Source: Halomonas cerina | Lineage (GTDB): Bacteria; Pseudomonadota; Gammaproteobacteria; Pseudomonadales; Halomonadaceae | Assembly (NCBI RefSeq): GCF_014192215.1 | Contig: NZ_JACHXP010000015.1 | Location: forward strand, 1-64,000 | Direction of reading: 5' to 3' | DNA: 64,000 nucleotides | In this document: piece after piece, positions 15,116 to 22,923 of the stretch | Layout of the letters: each line of letters begins with the position of its first letter | Position numbering within the stretch: position 1 is the stretch's first letter | Program-made: the position numbers and the translations under genes | The notes under the pieces: generated by a model | Told to the model about the DNA's origin: nothing | What the model saw: only the letters and a program-made list of their open reading frames with translations | Databases searched by the model: none

Positions 15116-15193
15116 TATGACGTACTCCAGTCGTTCACGTTAGCCGTTCTGATGATCAGCCGTTAAATCCGCAAGCCCAAAGCTGCGGGGTAG

Positions 15194-15220
15194 TTTATAG
15201 ACCGCTCTGGGTCGACGCAA
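15194..15220 (-). promoter_or_regulatory. Putative acpP promoter
   Basis: In the fabG-acpP gap the minus strand reads TTGCGT, 15 bases, TATAAA. An overlapping reading with TAAACT as -10 gives a 17-base spacer. The leader of about 70 bases that follows can fold an imperfect stem (CCGCA with TGCGG). Confidence 0.5.
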
Positions 15221-15238
15221 CAGGCGTAAGGCACGCCC

Positions 15239-15982
15239 TTAGCGCATGTTCATGCCACCATTGACATGCAGCGTTTCGCCGGTGATATAGCTTGCCGACT
15301 CCCCGGTCAGGAAGCCCACCGCCGCGGCAATCTCCTCCGGCTGACCGAGTCTGGCCAGAGGAATCTGGTCGAGCAGCAGTGTCTTCTGCTCCTCTGGAAG
15401 CGTGCTGGTCATGTCGGTGGCGATGAAGCCCGGCGCCACCACATTGACGGTGATGGCCCGGGAGGCGACCTCTCGGGCCAGCGCTCTCGTGAACCCCTCC
15501 ATGCCTGCCTTGGCGGCCGCATAGTTGGTCTGGCCAAGGTTACCCATGGTGGCCACCACCGAGCTGACCGAGACGATGCGCCCGAAACGGGCCCGGGTCA
15601 TGCCACGCAGGCACGCCTTGCTGACGCGATAGACCGACTTGAGATTGGTCTCCATGACCGCGTCCCACTCGTCCTCCTTCATGCGCATCAGGAGATTGTC
15701 ACGGGTGATGCCGGCGTTGTTGACCAGGATGGTCGGCGCACCGAACTCCTCGGTGATCGACTTCACCAGGGCGTCCACACTGGCCGGGTCGGTGACATCC
15801 AGGCGACGCCCTCCTCCCTCGATCCCTTGGGCCTTGAGGTCGGCCTCGATGCGCTCGGCACCGGCATCGCTGGTAGCGGTGCCGATCACGATCCGTCCCT
15901 GGCGTCCCAGCTCATGGGCGATGGCACGACCGATACCACGACTGGCACCGGTAATCAGGGCGACTCTACGCTCGATTGTCAT
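15239..15982 (-). CDS. fabG: 3-oxoacyl-[ACP] reductase
   Basis: NADPH-dependent short-chain dehydrogenase of the elongation cycle, 247 aa. It has the cofactor motif TGASRGIGRAIA, NNAGITRDNLL, catalytic Ser in VSVSSVV and the YxxxK pair in QTNYAAAKAGMEGF. The end YITGETLHVNGGMNMR is diagnostic. ATG 15982 (MTIERRVALITG) is preferred over an in-frame ATG at 16000 because a purine-rich GGAAGAG precedes it and the length fits the family. It starts 29 bases after fabD. Confidence 0.97.
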   Translation of the reverse strand: MTIERRVALITGASRGIGRAIAHELGRQGRIVIGTATSDAGAERIEADLKAQGIEGGGRRLDVTDPASVDALVKSITEEFGAPTILVNNAGITRDNLLMRMKEDEWDAVMETNLKSVYRVSKACLRGMTRARFGRIVSVSSVVATMGNLGQTNYAAAKAGMEGFTRALAREVASRAITVNVVAPGFIATDMTSTLPEEQKTLLLDQIPLARLGQPEEIAAAVGFLTGESASYITGETLHVNGGMNMR

Positions 15983-16011
15983 GCTCTCTTCCGTCTCCAT
16001 CCGGGGGTGAA

Positions 16012-16983
16012 TCAGCCATTGGCCGACGGTGCCTGGCCCGCCGTCTCGCGGGCCAGCTCGAGGGCGGCATCGAGGCTGTCCGGGTCATTGACCGCCAGCC
16101 CGCGACTGCCCCGCGCGATTCGCTTGTTGAGCCCGGTGAGCACCTTGCCCGGGCCGCACTCGATAAACACGTCCGCACCGTGGTCGATCAGCGCTTCGAC
16201 ACAGGCGGTCCAGCGCACCGGCTGATAGAGCTGCTCGATCAGGCGGGTACGCAGCGTAGCCACGTCGGCATGCGCCTGGGCGTCGACGTTCTGGAACACC
16301 GTATAGCGCGGCGCCCGCAGTTCGACCTCGTCCAGCGCCTCGGCCAGCCGCTCGGCGGCCGGACGCATCAGCTCGCAGTGCGACGGCACCGACACCGGCA
16401 GCGGCATGGCACGCTTGGCTCCGGCCTCCTGGCATGCCGCGATGGCCCGCTCCACGGCCGCCTTGCTGCCGGCGATCACCACCTGGCCCGGCGCATTGTA
16501 GTTGACGGCGGCGACCACGTCGCCCTCGGCGGCCCGGGCACAGGCTGCCTCTACCTCGCCATCGTCGAGCCCGAGAATCGCCGCCATGCCTCCCTCACCC
16601 GCGGGCACGGCGGCCTGCATGGCCTCGCCCCGCAACCTGACGAGCCGTACGCCCTGAGCAAAAGGCAGCGTACCGGCACACACCATGGCGCTGTATTCGC
16701 CCAGGCTGTGGCCGGCCATGGCCAGGGGACGCGGCCCTTCGAGCTCCTGCCAGACACGCCAGATAGCCACACTGGCCGTCAGCAGTGCCGGCTGCGTGCA
16801 GGCGGTAGCATTGAGTCTCTCGGCCGGGCCTTCCTGGACCACCTGCCAGAGATCGTATCCCAAGGCATCGGCGGCCTCCTCGAAGGTAGTCCGCACCACG
16901 CTGTAGCGCTCTGCCAGCTCGCGCAGCATACCGATCTGCTGGGAGCCCTGCCCGGGGAAGACGAGGGCAAGGGGTTGGGTCAT
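16012..16983 (-). CDS. fabD: Malonyl-CoA:ACP transacylase
   Basis: Transfers malonyl groups from CoA to ACP; 323 aa. It starts MTQPLALVFPGQGSQ, has the nucleophilic serine in MAGHSLGEYSAMV (about residue 92) and the histidine region SVPSHCELM. The start lies 5 bases after the plsX stop. It forms the standard plsX-fabD-fabG-acpP series; fabH is not between plsX and fabD, unlike in E. coli. Confidence 0.97.
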   Translation of the reverse strand: MTQPLALVFPGQGSQQIGMLRELAERYSVVRTTFEEAADALGYDLWQVVQEGPAERLNATACTQPALLTASVAIWRVWQELEGPRPLAMAGHSLGEYSAMVCAGTLPFAQGVRLVRLRGEAMQAAVPAGEGGMAAILGLDDGEVEAACARAAEGDVVAAVNYNAPGQVVIAGSKAAVERAIAACQEAGAKRAMPLPVSVPSHCELMRPAAERLAEALDEVELRAPRYTVFQNVDAQAHADVATLRTRLIEQLYQPVRWTACVEALIDHGADVFIECGPGKVLTGLNKRIARGSRGLAVNDPDSLDAALELARETAGQAPSANG

Positions 16984-16988
16984 GTCGA

Positions 16989-18104
16989 TCACCTTTGCTC
17001 TTGTTGGCGATCGCCGACAGCGGTCGTGGAGACCGGTGCCGGCGCATGGTGCCGGGGTCCTTTCCCGGCGGATACCACCCCGGCAGCACCGGGGCGGCAA
17101 TGAACCAGTTCGGCGGCCAGTCGGCGCGGCAGGTCGTGCCTCACCTCCTGTACCGCCCGCCCCACCGCATAATGGAAGCCAGTGGCATCGGCACTGCCGT
17201 GACTCTTGATGACGATGCCATCCAGCCCCAGCAGGCTCGCCCCATTGTAGCGCACGGGATCGAGTTCGTTTTTGAGGCGCCTGAGCGCCGGTCTCGCCAG
17301 CAACCCGACCAGACGGCCGCTCCAGTGCGCCCCGAAGGCCGACTGCACGCGCTGCACCAGCATTCTCGCCAGCCCCTCGCTAGCCTTGAGCACGACATTA
17401 CCGACGAAGCCGTCACACACCACCACGTCGGCCTCGCCGGAAAAGATCCCATCGCCCTCGATGAAGCCGAGGTAGTTCAGGTCCGGCAACCGGCGCAGGA
17501 GTTCGTCGGCCTGCTGGACGCTGACGGTCCCTTTGGTGCCCTCGACGCCCACATTGATCAGGGCCAATCGCGGCGATGGCAAGCCATCGATGTGGCGCGC
17601 CATGGCCTCGCCCATTAGTGCGAAGTCGACCAGTCGATCGGCGGAGGCCTCCACATTCGCCCCCAGATCCAGCAGATAGCAACGCCCCTCACGGCGCGTC
17701 GGGATCGCCGTACTGATGGCGGGGCGCGGAATACCGGCCACCGTACCCAGCGCCCGGCGCGACAGGGCCATCAGTGCCCCGGTATTGCCGGCGCTGACCC
17801 CGGCCTCGGCCTCGCCCTTGGCCAGGTCGCCGAGCATCCTCGCCATGCTGGTGTTAGCACCATGGCGCAACACGTCGGATGGACGTTGGTCCTGACGGAT
17901 CACGTCGGGGGCATCGCTGACCTGTAGACGCGAGGCCGCCGCGGCGAGATGCCGCGGCAGTCGGGAGATCTCGTCTTCCAGTCGGCCAGCCGGGCCGTAC
18001 AGTCGAAGTTCGAGATGCGGATCGGCGACGACCGCACTGGCCGCCCCCGCCACGGTGGCCAGGGGACCAAGATCCCCGCCCATGGCATCGACGGCGATAC
18101 GCAC
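16989..18104 (-). CDS. plsX: Phosphate acyltransferase
   Basis: Makes acyl-phosphate from acyl-ACP for phospholipid synthesis by PlsY; peripheral membrane enzyme. It is 371 aa from a GTG start ([14 protein letters not shown]). Family segments include [19 protein letters not shown] with [36 protein letters not shown] and [11 protein letters not shown]. The C-terminus is about 30 residues longer than usual and rich in Pro, Ala and His, apparently a low-conservation tail. It is co-transcribed with yceD-rpmF upstream and fabD downstream. Confidence 0.95.
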   Translation of the reverse strand: MRIAVDAMGGDLGPLATVAGAASAVVADPHLELRLYGPAGRLEDEISRLPRHLAAAASRLQVSDAPDVIRQDQRPSDVLRHGANTSMARMLGDLAKGEAEAGVSAGNTGALMALSRRALGTVAGIPRPAISTAIPTRREGRCYLLDLGANVEASADRLVDFALMGEAMARHIDGLPSPRLALINVGVEGTKGTVSVQQADELLRRLPDLNYLGFIEGDGIFSGEADVVVCDGFVGNVVLKASEGLARMLVQRVQSAFGAHWSGRLVGLLARPALRRLKNELDPVRYNGASLLGLDGIVIKSHGSADATGFHYAVGRAVQEVRHDLPRRLAAELVHCRPGAAGVVSAGKGPRHHAPAPVSTTAVGDRQQEQR

Positions 18105-18142
18105 GTCAGTCGCCGGGCATCACCGCAAGCGTCGCCGTCACC

Positions 18143-18313
18143 TCAGGCCTCGACGACCTTGCGACCCCGATAGAAGCCATCGGGGGCCACGTGGTGACGA
18201 CGGTGGGTGGTACCGGTCTCCTTGTCCTGGGACAGGGCCGGGGCCGCGAGGGCGTCGTGGCTGCGGCGCATGCCGCGCTTGGAACGGGTCTTGCGGTTCT
18301 GTTGAACTGCCAT
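18143..18313 (-). CDS. rpmF: 50S ribosomal protein L32
   Basis: A 56-aa basic protein, short enough to be missed by length cut-offs. The translation begins [20 protein letters not shown] and ends [17 protein letters not shown], which is L32. The N-terminal Lys/Arg-rich segment inserts into 23S rRNA. It lies between yceD and plsX, the widespread yceD-rpmF-plsX arrangement that links ribosome and lipid synthesis. Confidence 0.98.
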   Translation of the reverse strand: MAVQQNRKTRSKRGMRRSHDALAAPALSQDKETGTTHRRHHVAPDGFYRGRKVVEA

Positions 18314-18341
18314 GGGATGTCACTCCAGAGTGAACGTTGAA

Positions 18342-18869
18342 TCAAGATTTGCCCTTGAGGTGCCTGAGCACGTCGAAGGGGCTGTCGGCGGGCGCCTCAG
18401 AGGTCTCGGCAGGCGCCGTGCTGTTCAGCTGCTCGGGCGAGACCTGGCACTCGGCCTCGTCGTGGTAAACCACCTGGGGCAGGCTGAGGATGAGCTCATC
18501 CTCCACCACTGCCAGCAGGTTCAGCTGTTCGTCCTCCACCAGCACCGGCTCGTGGGTACTCGGCAGTTCGGCGGCCAGGGCATCGCTGGTCACCATGCCG
18601 AGCAGGAAATCGCTCTCGACGCGCTGGGGCATCGGCGCGAGACAACGCCGGCAGGCCAGCAGCAGGTCGGCTTCCAGCCGCCCGCTGATCACCCGACGCC
18701 CCTGGGCATCGATGGTGAAATCCAGCCATACCCGGGCGTCCCCCGCCTGCTCCCCGATCGCCTCGGTGAGGCGCGCCAGTTCAGCGAGGGCGACAAGGCC
18801 TTCCAGGTGTTCGTCATGGGCAGCGAGCCGATAGGGCTCGACCCTGCCAGGGAGTCGTGAGGTCAACAT
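18342..18869 (-). CDS. yceD: YceD/DUF177 family protein (23S rRNA accumulation protein)
   Basis: A 175-aa DUF177 protein; E. coli YceD is needed for normal 23S rRNA levels. The start MLTSRLPGRVEPYRLA aligns with the E. coli N-terminus as I recall it. A putative structural metal pair, CRRC, sits in LLLACRRCLAPM at about residue 75, and the end (DVLRHLKG) is typical. A near-consensus promoter ends only 9 bases before the ATG, so the message may be leaderless or nearly so. It heads the yceD-rpmF-plsX-fabDG operon. Confidence 0.93.
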   Translation of the reverse strand: MLTSRLPGRVEPYRLAAHDEHLEGLVALAELARLTEAIGEQAGDARVWLDFTIDAQGRRVISGRLEADLLLACRRCLAPMPQRVESDFLLGMVTSDALAAELPSTHEPVLVEDEQLNLLAVVEDELILSLPQVVYHDEAECQVSPEQLNSTAPAETSEAPADSPFDVLRHLKGKS

Positions 18870-18878
18870 AGGCGCGCA

Positions 18879-18907
18879 ATGATAGGCACTCCCCCAGCCC
18901 CTGTCAA
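18879..18907 (-). promoter_or_regulatory. Strong sigma-70 promoter of the yceD-rpmF-plsX-fab operon
   Basis: The minus strand reads TTGACA (18902-18907), 17 bases, TATCAT (18879-18884), the best promoter match in the window. Transcription would begin around 18869-18873, at or within a few bases of the yceD ATG. A weaker rightward -10 (TACACT, 18927-18932) may serve maf. Confidence 0.8.
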
Positions 18908-18958
18908 AGCCGCCATCGCCAGGGGGTACACTGCCCCTTTGCCCAAGGAGAAACCATC

Positions 18959-19546
18959 ATGTCACGCCTGGTACTCGCCTCCGGATCCCGCTTCCGCCGA
19001 CGGTTGCTGGATCGACTGGAATTGCCCTATGTCTGGCAGAGCCCGGACATCGACGAAACCCCGCATCCCGGGGAGTCCCCCGAAGCTCTGACCCAACGCC
19101 TGGCGCTGGCTAAGGCCGATCGGCTGGCCGAGGCCTGGCCGGATCACCTGATCATCGGCGCCGATCAGGTGGCCGTCTTCGATGGCGAGATCCTCGGCAA
19201 GCCCGGCGACGAAGCCACAGCGAGGCGGCAGCTGTGCCGTTTCTCGGGCCGGCGCGTGCGCTTCCTCACCGGGCTGGCACTGATCGACACCCGCCGCCTG
19301 CATCATCGCGTCTGCCACGAGACCTACGACGTGGTGTTTCGACCGCTTAGCGAGGCGGAGATCGCCCGCTACGTGGCGCAGGAACGCCCCCTGGACAGCG
19401 CCGGCAGCTTTCGCATGGAGGGCCTGGGCATCGCCCTGTTCGAGCGTCTGGAGGGGGATGACCCCAATACCCTGATCGGCCTGCCGCTGATCCGGCTCTG
19501 CGCGATGCTACGCGAGGCCGGGCTCGACCCCCTCGGCGGGCGCTAA
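18959..19546 (+). CDS. yceF: Maf-family nucleotide pyrophosphatase (YceF type)
   Basis: House-cleaning pyrophosphatase of 195 aa that hydrolyses modified nucleoside triphosphates; the YceF branch prefers m7GTP. Signatures are LVLASGSRFRRRLLDRL, the catalytic aspartate in IIGADQVAVFDGEILGKPG, and GSFRMEGLGIALFERL. A clear AAGGAG lies 8 bases upstream of the ATG. It is divergent from yceD and convergent with sppA, a common arrangement. Heptad repeats start right after its TAA. Confidence 0.93.
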   Translation: MSRLVLASGSRFRRRLLDRLELPYVWQSPDIDETPHPGESPEALTQRLALAKADRLAEAWPDHLIIGADQVAVFDGEILGKPGDEATARRQLCRFSGRRVRFLTGLALIDTRRLHHRVCHETYDVVFRPLSEAEIARYVAQERPLDSAGSFRMEGLGIALFERLEGDDPNTLIGLPLIRLCAMLREAGLDPLGGR

Positions 19547-19617
19547 GCTGCGGGCTGCGGGCTGCGGGCTGCCAGCCAACCATCAACTGCCCGACGCTCG
19601 TAGCCCGAGGCCCGTGG
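19547..19617. repeat. Heptad arrays in the maf/sppA convergent gap
   Basis: Three copies of GCTGCGG plus a partial one follow the maf TAA without spacer. On the other strand, four heptads of the form CNWCGRG (CCACGGG, CCTCGGG, CTACGAG, CGTCGGG; 19590-19617) follow the sppA TAG, also without spacer. No T-tailed terminator is visible. Confidence 0.85.
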
Positions 19618-20709
19618 CTAATAGAGCTGATAGCGCAGCGGCGCGACGGCTCTGGGCAGGCCGAGCCACTCGGCGGCGACGCGACCGAACTGCCGGGAGA
19701 GTCGTTCGAGAGGATCCAGGCTGGGCGTATAGTCCCGCACACGCGGTGCCTCGAGACGCTCGAGGGCAAGGCTGTCGAGAGTGCCGAGGGTGTCGACCAG
19801 CCCCAGTCCCATGGCTTGCTCGCCGGTCCAGAGCAGACCACTGAACAACCGCTCATCCTCGGTCAGGCGCCCGGTTCGGCCGGCTTTTACGTCCTCGATA
19901 AACTGCCGATGAGTGGTCTCGAGCACCCCTTTCCAGAAGTCGCGCTGTTCGGGGGAAATGTCCCGGAAGGGATCGAGGAAGGCCTTGTTGTCTCCCGCGG
20001 TGAAGATACGTCGCTCCACGCCGAGCCGGTCGATTGCCTCCTCGAAGCCGAAACCGGCATGAATCACCCCGATCGACCCCACCAGGCTGGCCGGCGCGGC
20101 GACGATCTGGTCCGCCGCAGCGGCGATATAGTAGGCACCACTCGCCCCGATGTCCTCGATCACCGCAATAACCGGCTTGTCGCCGGCCTCGCGCAGGCGC
20201 ATCACCTCGTCATATATACGCTGCGACTGCACCGGACTGCCACCAGGGCTATCGATGTGCAGCACCACCGCCTCGGCATCCGGCACCTCCCAGGCGCGCC
20301 TCAGCCCTTCGATGATGCGCTCGGCACTGGCCTTGGCATCACCATCAATCACGCCCTCGACCTTCACTACGCCAAGGTGGGGGCCCTCCATGACGCTGCG
20401 CCCCGGGGCCAGGAAGAGCCCATACAGGGTGGTGATCAGCGAGGCCAGGATCAAGGCGGCGAAGAAGAAACGGAAAAACAGCTTCCAGCGCCGCGAGCGG
20501 CGCTGTTCCGCCACGACGCCACCGATCCAGCGATCGAGCATCTGCAGCTCGGCCAATCGCCGGCGCTCCCGGAGCGTCTCGATGTCCTCCTCTGGGGCCG
20601 CGGCATCCGCCTCATGGCGCCCGTCACGGACCTTGCGCGCGTCCCGCGCCTCCTCGGGCGACAGCTCCGGCCCCGAGGTCCAGCGGTCGTCCTGATGATT
20701 GTCGCTCAT
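19618..20709 (-). CDS. sppA: Signal peptide peptidase SppA, 36 kDa type
   Basis: Membrane-bound serine protease that degrades cleaved signal peptides in the periplasm; 363 aa. A charged N-terminal tail (residues 1-74) precedes one membrane segment (FFRFFFAALILASLITTLYG, about 78-97). The Ser/Lys dyad is visible at about Ser190 (IGASGAYYIAA) and Lys242 (AGDNKAF). HIDSPGGSP is the conserved oxyanion segment. It is the short, single-domain form and not the tandem-domain 67 kDa E. coli form. Confidence 0.94.
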   Translation of the reverse strand: MSDNHQDDRWTSGPELSPEEARDARKVRDGRHEADAAAPEEDIETLRERRRLAELQMLDRWIGGVVAEQRRSRRWKLFFRFFFAALILASLITTLYGLFLAPGRSVMEGPHLGVVKVEGVIDGDAKASAERIIEGLRRAWEVPDAEAVVLHIDSPGGSPVQSQRIYDEVMRLREAGDKPVIAVIEDIGASGAYYIAAAADQIVAAPASLVGSIGVIHAGFGFEEAIDRLGVERRIFTAGDNKAFLDPFRDISPEQRDFWKGVLETTHRQFIEDVKAGRTGRLTEDERLFSGLLWTGEQAMGLGLVDTLGTLDSLALERLEAPRVRDYTPSLDPLERLSRQFGRVAAEWLGLPRAVAPLRYQLY

Positions 20710-20743
20710 GCTCTCTCCTTGATCGAGGCCCGATGACCCAGCA

Positions 20744-21394
20744 TCAGGCGTGCAGCCAGTCGAAGAGATCGGCGGCGCGCTCGGCGGTGAAGACCGGACG
20801 GCTGATGGCGAGACGCTGCGGGGCGTGCACGCCGTAGGTCACCGCCACCCGGTCCATACCCAGGGCACGGGCCATCTCCATGTCGTATTCGGTATCACCG
20901 ACCATGACCGCCTCGGCGACCCCGATATCCAGCTCGGCCAGCAATTCCTCGAGCATCCGCGGGTGCGGCTTGGAGCGAGTCTCGTCGGCGGTACGGCTGG
21001 CATGAAACCAGCGCCCGCTGTTGCTCTCGCGGAAGATGCGCTCAAGCCCGCGGCGACTCTTGCCGGTGGCGACCGCCAGACGAAGGGTCGGGTTGGCTCG
21101 CAACCGTTCGAGCCCCTCTTCCACGCCAGGATAGAAGCGCATGGGGGTTACATCCCCTTCGACGAAGTGATAGGCATAACGTGCCCGCAGCAGCTCGGCA
21201 CGCTCGGTATCGATGCCGGGACAGAGCGTGGCGATCGCCTCGGGCAGTCCGAGGCCGATGATATTGCGTACCGCCGCATCCTCCAGCTCGCCCCAGCCCG
21301 CCTCCCGGGAGGCGGCCTGCATGCAGGAGACGATACGGGCCACGGAGTCCATCAGGGTGCCGTCCCAGTCGAAGATCATCAGTCGATAGCGCAT
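20744..21394 (-). CDS. HAD-superfamily hydrolase, phosphoglycolate phosphatase-like
   Basis: A 216-aa HAD phosphatase. Motif I is FDWDGTLMDS at residues 8-17, motif II LAVATGKSRRG, motif III Lys in SKPHPRML, and motif IV VGDTEYDMEMA. The cap between motifs I and II is helical, as in Gph/PpaX enzymes. The substrate is not deducible. It lies 14 bases after rluC, the conserved rluC-HAD-sppA order, where homologues are usually annotated only as putative phosphatase. Confidence 0.9.
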   Translation of the reverse strand: MRYRLMIFDWDGTLMDSVARIVSCMQAASREAGWGELEDAAVRNIIGLGLPEAIATLCPGIDTERAELLRARYAYHFVEGDVTPMRFYPGVEEGLERLRANPTLRLAVATGKSRRGLERIFRESNSGRWFHASRTADETRSKPHPRMLEELLAELDIGVAEAVMVGDTEYDMEMARALGMDRVAVTYGVHAPQRLAISRPVFTAERAADLFDWLHA

Positions 21395-21408
21395 GGTGGC
21401 TCCTGGTA

Positions 21409-22356
21409 TCAGCGGAAAGGACGGGCGCGCTCGAGCACTCCCTCGAGTGCCTCGCCCAGCGGGGCCCGGATCTGTACCGGACGACCGCTGGTGGGCTCGG
21501 GAAAACTCAGTGAGGCGGCATGCAGGAAGAGCCGTGACAGGTCCAGCCGGGCGGCCAGTCGCTCACCCTCGCGGGTGCCGTACTTGTCGTCACCCAGCAA
21601 GGGATGGCCGGCATAGGCGGCATGCACGCGGATCTGGTGGGTGCGCCCGGTGATGGGCTCCGCCTCGACCAGGGTAACGCCGGCGAAGGTCTCGCGCACC
21701 GCGAAGCGCGTCCGGGCCACCTTGCCGGCCGGGTCCACCCGTACCCGGCGCTCGCCGTTGCCGGCGTCGAAGCGATCCAGCCGCGCGCTGACGATGTCGC
21801 GCCGCGCCGGCCAGCGTCCGGCCACCAGCGCCAGGTACTGCTTGGTCATTTCGTGTCGCTTGAGGGCAGTGTTCAGGGTCAACAGAGCCGGACGCGACTT
21901 GGCCAGGAGCAGGCATCCCGAGGTATCGCGATCCAGGCGGTGGACCAGCTCGAGGAAGTCCAGGTCCTCGCGGACCTGGCGCAGGGCCTCGATCAGGCCG
22001 ATCTTGACTCCGCTGCCGCCGTGCACGGCGAGCCCCGAAGGCTTGTTGATCACCAGCCAATCGCGGCCTTCCAGCAGCACGCTACCGGCCAGCAGGTTGC
22101 GCAGGTTGTCGCTGACCTCGCGCACCGCCTCCCGGGGGGCTAGCCGCAGCGGCGGAATGCGCACCATGTCCCCCGCCACCAGCCGGGTATCGGCCTTGAC
22201 GCGCTTCTTGTTCACACGCACCTCGCCCTTGCGCACGATGCGATAGACCAGGGCGCGTGGCGCCCCCTTGAGGCGGCTCATGAGGAAATTATCGACCCGC
22301 TGCCCCGCCTGGCCCTCGGTCACTTCCACCCACTTTACGTCGCGGCCTTCGGCCAT
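21409..22356 (-). CDS. rluC: 23S rRNA pseudouridine(955/2504/2580) synthase
   Basis: Isomerises uridines of 23S rRNA near the peptidyl transferase centre; 315 aa. It has an N-terminal S4 RNA-binding domain (about residues 18-75, QRVDNFLMSRLKG and GEVRVNKKRVK), then the catalytic domain with Asp144 in HRLDRDTSGCLLL, the same number as in E. coli RluC. The gene is divergent from rne, as in many gammaproteobacteria. Confidence 0.95.
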   Translation of the reverse strand: MAEGRDVKWVEVTEGQAGQRVDNFLMSRLKGAPRALVYRIVRKGEVRVNKKRVKADTRLVAGDMVRIPPLRLAPREAVREVSDNLRNLLAGSVLLEGRDWLVINKPSGLAVHGGSGVKIGLIEALRQVREDLDFLELVHRLDRDTSGCLLLAKSRPALLTLNTALKRHEMTKQYLALVAGRWPARRDIVSARLDRFDAGNGERRVRVDPAGKVARTRFAVRETFAGVTLVEAEPITGRTHQIRVHAAYAGHPLLGDDKYGTREGERLAARLDLSRLFLHAASLSFPEPTSGRPVQIRAPLGEALEGVLERARPFR

Positions 22357-22423
22357 GCCGGCACTCCACTGGAAACCTGCGGAAAACGCGTATTCTATCG
22401 CAGAGCGGGCCCTCCTGCGCCAA

Positions 22424-22452
22424 TTGCCGGTACCCGGCCTTTACTGTTATAT
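22424..22452 (+). promoter_or_regulatory. Putative rne promoter
   Basis: TTGCCG (22424-22429), a 17-base spacer and TTATAT (22447-22452) form a fair sigma-70 promoter in the rluC-rne gap. Transcription would begin near 22459. Confidence 0.55.
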
Positions 22453-22458
22453 TGTCGG

Positions 22459-22923
22459 CTCGCTCCAGTGGGCCACCTGTGCCACGCCGAGCGCCTGCAC
22501 GACAGACACGCAGGCCGGAGCGAAAAGATCAGGCCGCGACGACTCTCGCCACACCGAGGTCCCGCCGCCGAACAGCAAGCATGCAACGCCACGCTCGGCT
22601 CCCTGGAAGGCTCCACAGGACCAACGGGGACCCGGGATACGTATAACAACGTGCCGGAGGCCGGCGTCGGCGAATCGATGAATGCCAGGTGTTGGCGGTG
22701 ACCGCAGGGCCGGATGGGCGATGTTCCACCGAGACATGTTCTGCCTCCGCCACGTACTCAACATGATCATGCCGGCACGGGGCCTCTCGTCGAGGCGTCC
22801 CGGGGTCGGACGGGCGCAGTACCGCATCCGCGACATGCGCTGAGCACAAGCACGCTGCACCCAGCGGTTCGCCGACGTCGACGCCCATGGGCGCCCACCG
22901 GCGCGTCCATTTTGCGAGACAAC
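22459..22923 (+). promoter_or_regulatory. Long rne mRNA leader (likely autoregulatory)
   Basis: About 465 bases separate the predicted start site from the rne ATG. Short open frames cross it in several phases but none has a recognisable product, so I read it as untranslated. In E. coli a 361-base rne leader folds into hairpins that RNase E senses to control its own mRNA. The length and position here suggest the same job. I could not identify the equivalent hairpins by eye. Confidence 0.5.

Noticed and set aside
22714-22923. Upstream 70-codon extension of the rne frame
   Set aside because: The residues do not resemble any RNase E N-terminus, while [13 protein letters not shown] at 22924 does.
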